A DNA stretch of 64,000 nucleotides from Streptomyces sp. NRRL WC-3605 (GTDB taxonomy: Bacteria > Actinomycetota > Actinomycetes > Streptomycetales > Streptomycetaceae), in contig NZ_LLZN01000051.1 of the NCBI RefSeq assembly GCF_001509795.1, positions 1 through 64,000 on the forward strand, read 5' to 3'. The notes beneath the pieces were generated by a model. It was not told where the DNA came from and did not search any database. It saw only the letters and a list, made by a program, of their open reading frames with translations. Shown here one piece after another: positions 26,504 to 34,912 of the stretch. How positions within the stretch are numbered: position 1 is the first letter of the stretch; every line of letters starts with the position of its first letter. Both the position numbers and the translations under genes were made by a program.

Positions 26504-28228
26504 ATGGCCGACGCGCTGCTCTTCAACCCGCGGACCTACGACCCCGCGCACTTCGACCCGGAGACCCGCAGGCTGCTGCGCGCCACCGTCGACTGGTTCG
26601 AGGAGCGCGGCAAGCGCCGGATCATCGAGGACTACCGCACCCGCGCCTGGCTCGGCGACTTCCTCGCCTTCGCCGCGAAGGAGGGGCTCTTCGCGACCTT
26701 CCTCACCCCCGCGTCCGCCGCGGGCGAGGGCGAGGGCGACAAGCGCTGGGACACCGCCCGCATCGCCGCGCTCAACGAGATCCTCGGCTTCTACGGCCTG
26801 GACTACTGGTACGCCTGGCAGGTCACCATCCTCGGCCTGGGCCCCGTCTGGCAGAGCGACAACGCCGCCGCACGCGCCCGGGCCGCCGAACTGCTCTCCC
26901 AGGGCGAGGTGTTCGCCTTCGGCCTGTCGGAGAAGGCCCACGGCGCCGACATCTACTCCACCGACATGCTCCTGGAGCCCGACGGCGAGGGCGGCTTCCG
27001 GGCGAGCGGCTCCAAGTACTACATAGGCAACGGCAACGCCGCCGGGCTCGTCTCCGTCTTCGGCCGCCGCACCGACGTCGAGGGCCCCGACGGGTACGTC
27101 TTCTTCGCCGCCGACAGCCGCCGCCCGGCGTACCACCTCGTGAAGAACGTCGTCGACTCCTCCAAGTACGTCAGCGAATTCCGCCTGGAGGACTACCCGG
27201 TCGCGGCCGAGGACGTCCTGCACACCGGGCGGGCCGCCTTCGACGCCGCGCTGAACACCGTCAACGTCGGCAAGTTCAACCTGTGCACCGCCTCGATCGG
27301 CATCTGCGAGCACGCCATGTACGAGGCCGTCACGCACGCGCAGAACCGCATCCTGTACGGCCGTCCCGTCACCGCCTTCCCGCACGTGCGCCGCGAACTG
27401 ACGGACGCGTACGTCCGGCTGGTCGGCATGAAGCTGTTCAGCGACCGGGCCGTCGACTACTTCCGCACCGCGGGCCCCGACGACCGCCGCTACCTCCTCT
27501 TCAACCCGATGACGAAGATGAAGGTGACCACCGAGGGCGAGAAGGTCATCGACCTGATGTGGGACGTCATCGCGGCCAAGGGCTTCGAGAAGGACAACTA
27601 CTTCGCCCAGGCCGCCGTCGAGATCCGCGGCCTGCCCAAGCTCGAGGGCACCGTCCACGTCAACCTGGCCCTCATCCTGAAGTTCATGCGCAACCACCTC
27701 CTCGACCCGGTCGCGTACGAGCCCGTCCCGACCCGCCTCGACGCCGCCGACGACGACTTCCTCTTCCGCCAGGGCCCGGCCCGCGGCCTCGGCTCGGTGC
27801 GCTTCCACGACTGGCGGCCGGCCTTCGACGCCTACGCCCACCTGGCCAACGTGACCCGCTTCCGCGAACAGGCCGACGCGCTCTGCGAGTTCGTGCGCTC
27901 CGCCGCACCCGACGAGGAGCAGAGCCGCGACCTCGACCTGCTCCTCGCCGTCGGGCAGCTCTTCGCGCTCGTCGTGCACGGGCAGCTGGTCCTGGAGCAG
28001 GCCGCCCTGTCGGACCTCGACGAGGACGTCCTCGACGAGCTGTTCGCCGTCCTCGTACGGGACTTCTCCACCCACGCCGTCGAACTGCACGGCAAGGACT
28101 CCGCGACCGAGGACCAGCAGCGGTGGGCCCTCGGCGCGGTCCGGCGCCCGGTCGTCGACGGCGACCGCTCGGAGCGCGTCTGGCAGCGCGTCGAGGCGCT
28201 GTCGGGGGCGTACGAGATGATGCCCTGA
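26504..28228 (+). CDS. Acyl-CoA dehydrogenase
   Basis: The 574-residue protein follows the long acyl-CoA dehydrogenase/oxidase pattern: N-terminal helices, FGLSEKAHGADIYSTDMLLE in the beta-domain (flavin binding), GSKYYIGNGNAAG, and a helical C-terminal part longer than the usual 380 residues. It should oxidise acyl-CoA thioesters with FAD. ATG 26504 has AAAGG upstream. Cotranscription with PadR is possible, and a terminator hairpin follows at 28265. Confidence 0.88.
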   Translation: MADALLFNPRTYDPAHFDPETRRLLRATVDWFEERGKRRIIEDYRTRAWLGDFLAFAAKEGLFATFLTPASAAGEGEGDKRWDTARIAALNEILGFYGLDYWYAWQVTILGLGPVWQSDNAAARARAAELLSQGEVFAFGLSEKAHGADIYSTDMLLEPDGEGGFRASGSKYYIGNGNAAGLVSVFGRRTDVEGPDGYVFFAADSRRPAYHLVKNVVDSSKYVSEFRLEDYPVAAEDVLHTGRAAFDAALNTVNVGKFNLCTASIGICEHAMYEAVTHAQNRILYGRPVTAFPHVRRELTDAYVRLVGMKLFSDRAVDYFRTAGPDDRRYLLFNPMTKMKVTTEGEKVIDLMWDVIAAKGFEKDNYFAQAAVEIRGLPKLEGTVHVNLALILKFMRNHLLDPVAYEPVPTRLDAADDDFLFRQGPARGLGSVRFHDWRPAFDAYAHLANVTRFREQADALCEFVRSAAPDEEQSRDLDLLLAVGQLFALVVHGQLVLEQAALSDLDEDVLDELFAVLVRDFSTHAVELHGKDSATEDQQRWALGAVRRPVVDGDRSERVWQRVEALSGAYEMMP

Positions 28229-28264
28229 GGGTGCGGTCGGCCCCTGATCCGACCTGACCCGACC

Positions 28265-28294
28265 CTGGCCCGGGGGCGGAGGCTCCCGGGCCAG
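28265..28294 (+). terminator. 10-bp stem after the acyl-CoA dehydrogenase
   Basis: CTGGCCCGGG and CCCGGGCCAG form a perfect stem around a 10-base loop, 36 bases past the stop. Confidence 0.75.
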
Positions 28295-28336
28295 TGGCTT
28301 GATCCATCGAGGTGCACTGCGTAAGGGTGTGCCCAT

Positions 28337-29587
28337 ATGCGTACGGGGGTTCGCACGGCGCTCGGTGCCGTGCTGGTGTCGTGGCTGGCGAGTGCGGCCT
28401 GTACGGCGGAGGGGCCGCCGAAGGCGAGCACCAGTGCCCGGATCGAGGTGGACCGGCCGGCGGCCTTCGTGGACGAGCCCGTCCACCTCCGCGTGACCGG
28501 GCTGCACGCCGGGGAGCCCGTCACCGTCACGTCCCGGGCCGTCGACGGCAAGGGGATGGAATGGTCGGGCCGCGCCCGGTACACGGCCGACGGTGACGGC
28601 GTCGTCGACCTGTCGCGACGCCGCCCGCTGAGCGGGACGTTCCAGGAGACCGACGGAATGGGACTGTTCTGGTCGATGCGCCCACGCAAGGGGGGGGCGG
28701 ACGAGAGCTGGTTCGCCTCAGGCCCGCCCACCACGCAGCCGTCGTACGAGGTGCGGTTCGCGGTGCGCAGCGGCGACCGGGAGATCGCGCACCGCACGGT
28801 GACCCGGCGGTGGCGGGCCGACGGGGTCCGGCACGAGCGGCTCACCGTCGAGGACGACCGCATGGACGCCCTGCTCTTCCTGCCGCCGTCCGGCGCCGCC
28901 CGCAAGGCCCCCGTCCTGCTGTTCGGCGGTTCGGAGGGGGGACGTTCCTTCGACGGGGAGGCCGCCCTTCTCGCCTCGCGCGGCCACCCGGCGCTGTCCC
29001 TGTGCTACTTCGCCTGCGCGGGCCGGCCGAAGGAACTGCGCGACATCGAGCTCGAGTACTTCGTCCGGGCCGCGCGCCTGCTGCGCAGCAGGTCCGGCGC
29101 CGAACGGGACGGGCTGGCGGTCGTGGGCGGATCGCGCGGGAGCGAGGCGGCGCAACTGCTCGCCCAGTACCACCCCGACCTCGTCCGGGACGCGGTGGCG
29201 CTGGCACCGGGCACCCGCACCGTCTTCCCGGGGCACGACCACGTGAGCTGGACGCGTGCGGGCCGCCCCGTGCGGTTCGAGACCATCCCGCTCGACCGCG
29301 TGCGCGGCACGGTCCTGGCCGTGGCCGGCGACAAGGACCGTCTGTGGCTCTCGTCAGCCGCCGCCGAGAGCATCGCGGGACGGGCCAACGCCTCCGGCAC
29401 CCGGCACGGGGCGCTCGTCTACGAGGGTGCCGGGCATGGAGTATCCGGAGTGCCCTACCAGGCCGCCGGCACATACATCCACGACCCGGCGGCGGACCGG
29501 TGGGGGGATCTGGGCGGCACGCAGGCCGCCGACGCCCGGGCGAAGGCGGACAGCTGGCCCCGGATCCTGCGTCTCCTGGACCGGTGA
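28337..29587 (+). CDS. Exported BAAT-type acyl-CoA thioesterase/acyltransferase-like hydrolase
   Basis: The 416-residue protein combines a beta-sandwich BAAT N-terminal domain (PAAFVDEPVHLRVTGLHAGE) with an alpha/beta-hydrolase domain. The triad is readable: Ser266 in GGSRGSE, Asp in AGDKDRLW and His in EGAGHG. The N-terminus (RTGVRTALGAVLVSWLASAAC) looks like a lipoprotein signal, so the enzyme is probably outside the membrane, which is odd for an acyl-CoA hydrolase. Esterase activity on other esters is equally possible. Confidence 0.82.
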   Translation: MRTGVRTALGAVLVSWLASAACTAEGPPKASTSARIEVDRPAAFVDEPVHLRVTGLHAGEPVTVTSRAVDGKGMEWSGRARYTADGDGVVDLSRRRPLSGTFQETDGMGLFWSMRPRKGGADESWFASGPPTTQPSYEVRFAVRSGDREIAHRTVTRRWRADGVRHERLTVEDDRMDALLFLPPSGAARKAPVLLFGGSEGGRSFDGEAALLASRGHPALSLCYFACAGRPKELRDIELEYFVRAARLLRSRSGAERDGLAVVGGSRGSEAAQLLAQYHPDLVRDAVALAPGTRTVFPGHDHVSWTRAGRPVRFETIPLDRVRGTVLAVAGDKDRLWLSSAAAESIAGRANASGTRHGALVYEGAGHGVSGVPYQAAGTYIHDPAADRWGDLGGTQAADARAKADSWPRILRLLDR

Positions 29588-29620
29588 CGGCCCGGCCGGG
29601 GACCGCGAATCGACGCCCCC

Positions 29621-29998
29621 TCAGAGGCGTTCGACGTACGGGGCCCGCCACGCCGGGGAGGGGTCCGCGCCCAGCTCGGTCCAGTACTCGCGGCCCTCGG
29701 TGATCAGCCCGTCCTCGACCGTCCAGAAGGACGCGACACGGTGGGTGCCCATCGTGTCGTGCGGCACCTGGACCTCGGACACCACGTCGCTGCCGGAAGC
29801 CACGATGCGCAGCACCTCGATCGACCATCCTTCCGGGTACTCCGCGTTGACGCGGACGTAGTTCTCCCGGCCCCGGATGCGTTCGCCGCTGACCGGCCAT
29901 TCCACGGTGACGTCGTCCGCGAGGAGGGCGCCTACGCCTGCCCAGTCGCGTGCCTGCATACGGTCCCAGAGCAACTGCACGGTCTTCGAAGCTTCCAT
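29621..29998 (-). CDS. SnoaL/limonene-epoxide-hydrolase-like (NTF2 fold) protein
   Basis: The 125-residue single-domain protein has the NTF2-like arrangement: helical N-terminus (VQLLWDRMQARDWAGVGALLADDVTVEWP), central RGRENYVRVN and C-terminal strands FWTVEDGLITEGREYW. The family includes polyketide cyclases and many proteins of unknown function. It precedes the WYL regulator's terminus on the same strand (34 bases), so they may be cotranscribed. Confidence 0.82.
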   Translation of the reverse strand: MEASKTVQLLWDRMQARDWAGVGALLADDVTVEWPVSGERIRGRENYVRVNAEYPEGWSIEVLRIVASGSDVVSEVQVPHDTMGTHRVASFWTVEDGLITEGREYWTELGADPSPAWRAPYVERL

Positions 29999-30032
29999 GC
30001 CGCCATCCTGCCGGGCACCACTGACAATGCCC

Positions 30033-31007
30033 TCAGGGCGTCCGGCCGGGTGGGCCGGCCACGGCGGCCGTGAAGCGGGCGGCGAGGTCGGCGACGGCCG
30101 TGCGCAGTTCCTCCCCGCCCTCCACACGGAAGGGGACGGGCAGCACCGCCAGCCATTCCTGCGCGTACATGGCCGGGTTGCGGGTGCTGCCCACCAGCAC
30201 GCTGCCGTCCCCCAGCGGTTCCAGACGTCCCATCGGCGGCCGGATCCAGCGGGCCACCTCGGCCGGCGGCAGGTCGAACACCACGCGCGTGGGGTACGCC
30301 CAGCCGACGCCCAGATTCTCCTCCAGCACCGCCACCGGGTCGAGCCCGGCGGGCGGTTCGAACCGCTGCGCGGTCGTCTCGACCGTACGGACCCGGTCGA
30401 CCCGGTAGGTGCGGACGGCGTCCGCGCGATGGCTGTGGCACAGCAGGTACCAGCGGCCGTAGCGGACGACGAGGGACCAGGGATCCACGTCCGCCACCCA
30501 CTCGGCACCGGCCTCGCTGCGGTAGGTGATGCGCACGCGGTGGCGCGCCGCGACGGCACCGACGAGCTCGCCGGTGATCGCCGGGTCCGGACGGGTGGCG
30601 TACGGGTCCGGCGCCGCCGACGCGTAGGCGTGCAGCAGGGCCGCCTGGCTGCCGACGCTCTCCGGCAGTGCCTTGACGACCTTGCCGAGGGCGGCGCTGA
30701 CCAGGTCCTCGGGGTCGGCGGCGCCCGGCTGGCCGCTGAGCACGGCCATCACCAGGCCGAGCGCCTCCGCCTGCGTGAAGTGCACGGGCGGCAGGCGCGT
30801 CCCGCGCCCCAGCCGGTAACCGCCGTGCGGCCCGCGGGTGGACGTCACCGGGATGCCGGCCTCGCGGAGGATCTCCACGTAACGGCGGGCGGCGCGCTCC
30901 GTCACCCCCAGTCGCTCGGCGAGTTCGGTCGCCGTCGTACCGGGGCGGACCTGGAGGATCTCCAGGGCGCGCAGGGCCCGGGCGGTGGGGCTGAGGTCGT
31001 TGGGCAC
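30033..31007 (-). CDS. WYL-domain (YafY-type) transcriptional regulator
   Basis: This 324-residue regulator has an HTH_11 winged helix (TATELAERLGVTERAARRYVEILREAG, about 24-50), a WYL domain (WSLVVRYGRWYLLCHSHRADAVRTYRVDRV) and a C-terminal WCX region. GTG 31007 begins the protein. It is divergent from an alpha/beta hydrolase; the 166 bases between hold a cluster of related inverted repeats likely to be its sites. Confidence 0.92.
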   Translation of the reverse strand: MPNDLSPTARALRALEILQVRPGTTATELAERLGVTERAARRYVEILREAGIPVTSTRGPHGGYRLGRGTRLPPVHFTQAEALGLVMAVLSGQPGAADPEDLVSAALGKVVKALPESVGSQAALLHAYASAAPDPYATRPDPAITGELVGAVAARHRVRITYRSEAGAEWVADVDPWSLVVRYGRWYLLCHSHRADAVRTYRVDRVRTVETTAQRFEPPAGLDPVAVLEENLGVGWAYPTRVVFDLPPAEVARWIRPPMGRLEPLGDGSVLVGSTRNPAMYAQEWLAVLPVPFRVEGGEELRTAVADLAARFTAAVAGPPGRTP

Positions 31008-31030
31008 CCGGGCAGGCTAGTCCGTCAACC

Positions 31031-31100
31031 CGGACGACCGCCCGAACGATCGTCCGACGACCGCCCGACGGTCGTCGGAAGACTGCCCGACGGTCGTCGG
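31031..31100. promoter_or_regulatory. Cluster of related inverted repeats between regulator and hydrolase
   Basis: CCGACGACCG (31054-31063) pairs with CGGTCGTCGG (31069-31078) around CCCGA. The right arm recurs at 31091-31100 after GCCCGA. A related imperfect site, CGGACGA and TCGTCCG, spans 31031-31055. The spacing of about 22 bases suggests repeated binding by the adjacent WYL regulator. Confidence 0.65.
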
Positions 31101-31173
31101 GGTGATCCGGCAGCCGATCGTCCGGATCTCCTCCTACGGTGGCGTCCGTCAACCGGCAGTAGGGGAGAGCATC

Positions 31174-31860
31174 ATGGACATCCTGCTCATCGGCGGCCTG
31201 TGGCTGCACGGCTCCGTGTGGGGCGGCGTCGCCTCCGCCCTGGAAGGGCTCGGCCACCGCCCGGTGCCGCTCACGCTGCCGGGGCAGGGGGACGGCTCCG
31301 TGCCCGCCACGCTGGACGACCAGATGGAGGCCGTGCTCGCGGCCGTGGACGCGGCACCCGGCAAAGTCGTGGTCGCGGGGCACTCCGCCGCCTGCTCCCT
31401 GGCCTGGCTGGCCGCCGACCGACGACCGGACAAGCTGGCCAGGGCCGTCCTGATCGGTGGCATCCCGACCCAGGACGGCCGGCCGTACGCCGACTTCTTC
31501 GAGGTGAGGGACGGGGTCATGCCGTTCCCCGGCTGGGAGCCCTTCGAAGGTGCCGACGCCGCCGATCTCGACGAGGAGGCCAGGAACGCCTTCACGGCCG
31601 CCGCGATCCCGGTGCCCGAAGGGGTGGCCCGGGGTGTGGTGCGGCTGACCGACGAACGGCGGTGGGACGTCCCCGTCGTGGTCGTGTGCCCGGAGTTCAC
31701 GCCCGAGCAGGCCCGGGAGTGGATCGACGCCGGAGAGGTACCGGAGTTGTCCCGGGCCAAGGAGGTTGAGTTCGCCGACATCGACTCCGGGCACTGGCCC
31801 ATGATCACGGCACCGGACGAACTGGCCCGGATCCTGGCAGCGGCGGCCGACACGACCTGA
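31174..31860 (+). CDS. Alpha/beta-fold hydrolase
   Basis: This 228-residue hydrolase has the nucleophile elbow VAGHSAAC (Ser71), the oxyanion GGLWLHGSVW (7-16) and the His in DSGHWPM. ATG 31174 has GGGGAGAG upstream. It is divergent from the WYL regulator and ends at a shared bidirectional terminator. The substrate is unknown. Confidence 0.9.
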   Translation: MDILLIGGLWLHGSVWGGVASALEGLGHRPVPLTLPGQGDGSVPATLDDQMEAVLAAVDAAPGKVVVAGHSAACSLAWLAADRRPDKLARAVLIGGIPTQDGRPYADFFEVRDGVMPFPGWEPFEGADAADLDEEARNAFTAAAIPVPEGVARGVVRLTDERRWDVPVVVVCPEFTPEQAREWIDAGEVPELSRAKEVEFADIDSGHWPMITAPDELARILAAAADTT

Positions 31861-31871
31861 CGGACCCGGGG

Positions 31872-31907
31872 GGCGGGCGGAGCCCTGATGGGAGAGCTCC
31901 GCCCGCC
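31872..31907. terminator. 12-bp stem, bidirectional terminator
   Basis: GGCGGGCGGAGC and GCTCCGCCCGCC pair perfectly across a 12-base loop, centred between the convergent hydrolase and phosphodiesterase stops. Confidence 0.85.
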
Positions 31908-31931
31908 ACGGGCCGACCGTGAGCCGGCGTG

Positions 31932-33869
31932 TCAGTGCGCCGCGGCCAGAGCGCGGGCGTCCTCGGCGATGAGTGCCGCCCGCTCCTTGTCCAGAGCCTT
32001 GCCCGACTGGACCTTCGCCCACGTGGCCAGCACCGAGTACTGCTTGAGCCCGAGCATCCCCGTCATCGAGCTGATCGCCGAGTTCTTGGCGCCCGAGGTG
32101 AAGATGAGGTGGGCCAGCCCGGTCGGGGTCGCCTTGAGCGTGAAGGTCAGCGTGTCCTCCGCGGTGCCGCCGTCACCCGAGGCCACGGCCCGCAGAGTGT
32201 GCGGTCCGGCCGCGAGGGTGGTCAGCTCCAGGGGCGCACCGGCGCGCACGGGGCGGCCGTCCAGGGTGAGCGCCACCGACGTGCTGTGCTCGCTCTGCAC
32301 CGTCGGCACCGGCGTCTGCGCGCGGTCGAGCACGGCGTCGGCGGCGGGGGAGGTGAAACGCACCGCAGGCTTGGCCGGTGGCTGCGCCTGACTCTGTCGG
32401 AAAGCGCTGTTCCAGCCGCTCAGTTCGGTCGGCCGGTTGGTGATCACGCCGTCGACACCGGCGCTCTCCAGGGCCTTCCAGCGGTCGGGGGCGTCCACGG
32501 TCCACACCATGACGGCCACGCCGGCCTTGTGCAGGTCGGCGATGACGGACGGCTTCTTGCTGAGCGCCCCGTCCTCCGGGTTGTAGGCGGCCAGGTGGAG
32601 TTCCTTCGCCAGGGCCACCGGGTCGGCGTCCAGGGTGCTGCGGAGCAGGCCGAGGGGCAGGTCCGGAGCGAGTTCGTGGGTGTAGCGCAGGGCGTCGACC
32701 TCGAAGCTCTGCACGAAGACGCGTCCGGTCATGCCGTGGGTGCGGATGGTGTCCACGATGGTGGCCACCTCCGCCTTGGTGTGCGCGCCCTTGATCTCGA
32801 GCAGGAGGTCGCCGACGCGGGTGCGCAGGTCGTCCAGCTGGGCGGCCAGCGTCGGGACCCGGGCTCCCTTGTAGTGCGGCGCGAACCACGAACCGGCGTC
32901 GAGCGCGTCGAGCTGGGCGGACGTCAGCGACCGGACGGGGCCGGTGCCGTCGGTCGTCCGGTCCACGGTGCTGTCGTGGAGGATGTACGGCACGCCGTCC
33001 TTGCTGGGCTGGACGTCGTTCTCGATGAAGTCGGCGCCGCCCCGGCGGGCGATCTCCTGCGACACCAGGGTGTTCTCGGGCGCGGCCGAGGAGGCGCCGC
33101 GGTGCCCGATGACGGTCAGCGGCGCTCCTGCGGGGCGGATGTAGCCCGCCGGCGGCAGCTCGGTCACCTTGAGGTCGTCGTACGAGGCCGAGGCCCCGTT
33201 GACCAGCAGGCCCTGCACGCCGTCGGCGGAGCGGGCGACGTTGGAGGTCCGCATGACCTCCTTGCCGTCGAAGTACCAGACGGCCTTGGTGCCGTGGACC
33301 TCGGCGGCTATCTTCACGTCCTTGCCGGTGCCGGCGGAGGAGGGCGCCGCGTGGGTGTCGGTGACGTTCCAGGTGTCCGCCGCGGTGCGCTGGGCGAACT
33401 CCAGGCCGTTGGCCGCCGTGGTCCCCGTGCGCATCGTGGCGATGGACCAGGGGACGGAGCCGTCCGCAGGGAGGTCGAGTCCCATGGCCGTCCAGCGGCC
33501 GGCGTCCACGACCGACTCGAAGCGCGCGGTGACCTCGATCCGGAAGTCGGTGAGGTGCTTGCCGAACGTGATCCGGCTCTGCTGCGAGGAGTTCGCCGAA
33601 GTTCCGTACAGGCGGCCGTTCTTGACCTGCCAGGTGCCGTCGACCGCCTTGAAGCCCTCGGGCAGCGAGGAGCCGGAGAAGTCGGCCGAGAGGACCACCC
33701 GGCTCGCCGGGGCGTCGGTGTCCGTGGCAGGGGTCGTGCCCTCGGCGTGGGCGGCGGCCGGCAGGGACACGGCGAGCAGCACGGAGGCCAGGAGCGCGAC
33801 GCGGGAGCGCGGAGCACGCCGTGGCCGCGTGGCCGGCGACAGCGTGGAAGAAGGTGAAGTGCTAGGCAT
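31932..33869 (-). CDS. Secreted glycerophosphodiester phosphodiesterase with N-terminal beta-sandwich domain
   Basis: The 645-residue precursor has a signal peptide (about 20-42), a concanavalin-like DUF1080-type domain (58-240), the GDPD TIM barrel beginning TVIGHRGASSAAPENT (catalytic His256-Arg257, Glu265-Asn266) and continuing ENDVQPSKDGVPYILHD, then an Ig-like region (about 460-545) and a helical tail. GDPD cleaves glycerophosphodiesters to glycerol 3-phosphate and alcohol. An exported enzyme with a lectin-like module suggests use of extracellular phospholipid headgroups or teichoic-acid fragments. Confidence 0.9.
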   Translation of the reverse strand: MPSTSPSSTLSPATRPRRAPRSRVALLASVLLAVSLPAAAHAEGTTPATDTDAPASRVVLSADFSGSSLPEGFKAVDGTWQVKNGRLYGTSANSSQQSRITFGKHLTDFRIEVTARFESVVDAGRWTAMGLDLPADGSVPWSIATMRTGTTAANGLEFAQRTAADTWNVTDTHAAPSSAGTGKDVKIAAEVHGTKAVWYFDGKEVMRTSNVARSADGVQGLLVNGASASYDDLKVTELPPAGYIRPAGAPLTVIGHRGASSAAPENTLVSQEIARRGGADFIENDVQPSKDGVPYILHDSTVDRTTDGTGPVRSLTSAQLDALDAGSWFAPHYKGARVPTLAAQLDDLRTRVGDLLLEIKGAHTKAEVATIVDTIRTHGMTGRVFVQSFEVDALRYTHELAPDLPLGLLRSTLDADPVALAKELHLAAYNPEDGALSKKPSVIADLHKAGVAVMVWTVDAPDRWKALESAGVDGVITNRPTELSGWNSAFRQSQAQPPAKPAVRFTSPAADAVLDRAQTPVPTVQSEHSTSVALTLDGRPVRAGAPLELTTLAAGPHTLRAVASGDGGTAEDTLTFTLKATPTGLAHLIFTSGAKNSAISSMTGMLGLKQYSVLATWAKVQSGKALDKERAALIAEDARALAAAH

Positions 33870-34298
33870 GCGGGCGACGTTAGGGACCGTCGGCGATCAT
33901 GCCGGGCCGGGTGGATGAACGCCAGGAGACGGCTCGACGTCGAGTGGGTCGCGTCGGGCCTCGGGTGGTACGGCAGGGGGAGGGCGGACCACCTGCCGCC
34001 CGGCATCTCCCGAGGAACGGCCCCGCCCCGTCCCCGCGCCTTCCCCCGCCCGCGCCCCCGCGCAGGGCAATGTGGTGCAGACGGGCGCGCAGCGGCGTCG
34101 TCGCGGGAGCGGAGGTGTCGTGCAGGTGCGGGTGGAAACCCTTCGCCGGGGGTGGTCAGCGGCTCGCTCATGGCTCCCGCGAACCGTCCGGTGTGGCCGT
34201 GACGATCCCGGTGCCGGAGGCCCTCGTCCACGCGACCGACCAGTTCGCCGCGCCCCTGGGCGCGCACGTGGCGGCTTTGACGCCCGCCGGATGAACCG
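33870..34298. other. 429-bp intergenic region without a confident gene
   Basis: Between the phosphodiesterase start and the CBS-BON stop no ORF shows a ribosome site plus a recognisable family. A plus-strand frame near 34201-34294 (VTIPVPEALVHATDQFAAPL) looks protein-like and could be a remnant. The stretch 34021-34070 is very C-rich. Confidence 0.4.
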
Positions 34299-34703
34299 TC
34301 AGACGGGTGGCGGTACAGCCTCCTGAGCGCCCACGTCACCGCCGGTGAGCTGCGGCTCGACGTCCACGACACCCTCGACGGCCCGCGCCAGACGTACGGC
34401 GAGGGGGACCAGGGCGGTGTCGCGGACCGGCCCGCGCAGGGTGACGACCCCTTCGCGCACGCTGACGTCGATGGAGTGGCCGGCGACCGGACGCAGGTGG
34501 GAGACGACCGTGCGGCGGACCTCGTCCGCGATCTGGTCGTCGGGCCGCAGGAAGACCTTCAGCAGGTCGGCCCGGCTCACGATCCCCTGCAGAATGCCGA
34601 CGCGGTCGACCGCGGGCAGCCGTTTGACGCGCCGCACCGCCATGATCCGGGCGGCCCGCGCGAGCGTGGCGTCCGGGTGGACGGTGACGGCGGGCGTGCT
34701 CAT
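34299..34703 (-). CDS. CBS-pair plus BON-domain protein
   Basis: The 134-residue product has two CBS motifs (MSTPAVTVHPDATLARAARIM and RVKRLPAVDR...GIVSRADLL) and a C-terminal BON domain (GHSIDVSVREGVVTLRGPV), a common Streptomyces combination thought to sense adenosyl ligands. ATG 34703 has CGGGGACCTC upstream. The same frame is open to TTG 34784 and would add residues (TLGATTAGDL) that resemble a natural CBS N-terminus. A good ribosome site and ATG at 34756 lie in a different frame and end by overlapping this ATG. Confidence 0.75.
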   Translation of the reverse strand: MSTPAVTVHPDATLARAARIMAVRRVKRLPAVDRVGILQGIVSRADLLKVFLRPDDQIADEVRRTVVSHLRPVAGHSIDVSVREGVVTLRGPVRDTALVPLAVRLARAVEGVVDVEPQLTGGDVGAQEAVPPPV

Positions 34704-34756
34704 GAGGTCCCCGGCCGTGGTCGCACCGAGCGTCCGAGCGTGCGTGACCGGGTCAT
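34700..34756 (-). CDS. 18-residue upstream ORF overlapping the CBS-BON start
   Basis: ATG 34756 follows AAGGGAGGACGCA and encodes MTRSRTLGRSVRPRPGTS. Its TGA overlaps the CBS-BON ATG (ATGA). It may be a coupling leader. Because the alternate frame carries a CBS-like N-terminus, it may instead mark a frameshift that separated the true start from the body. Confidence 0.4.
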   Translation of the reverse strand: MTRSRTLGRSVRPRPGTS

Positions 34757-34841
34757 TGCGTCCTCCCTTCGGATGGGCCGCCAAGGTACGGGGAGGCTTT
34801 CTCCGCGTCCCATCCCTGGTCCGTCCTCCGCCCGGACGTGC

Positions 34842-34887
34842 CGAGGGCCGTGGTCCGGGGCTTTCGCACCCCGGACCACGGCCCTCG
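34842..34887 (-). terminator. 19-bp perfect stem after the S37 peptidase
   Basis: CGAGGGCCGTGGTCCGGGG pairs perfectly with its complement across an 8-base loop, 26 bases past the peptidase stop. Confidence 0.9.
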
Positions 34888-34912
34888 CGTGAACGACCGC
34901 TGCCGCGCTCGC

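Noticed and set aside
25817..28507. Minus-strand ORF of 896 residues opposite PadR and the acyl-CoA dehydrogenase
   Set aside because: It overlaps two well-supported plus-strand genes and has only compositional Arg/Val/Gly sequence.
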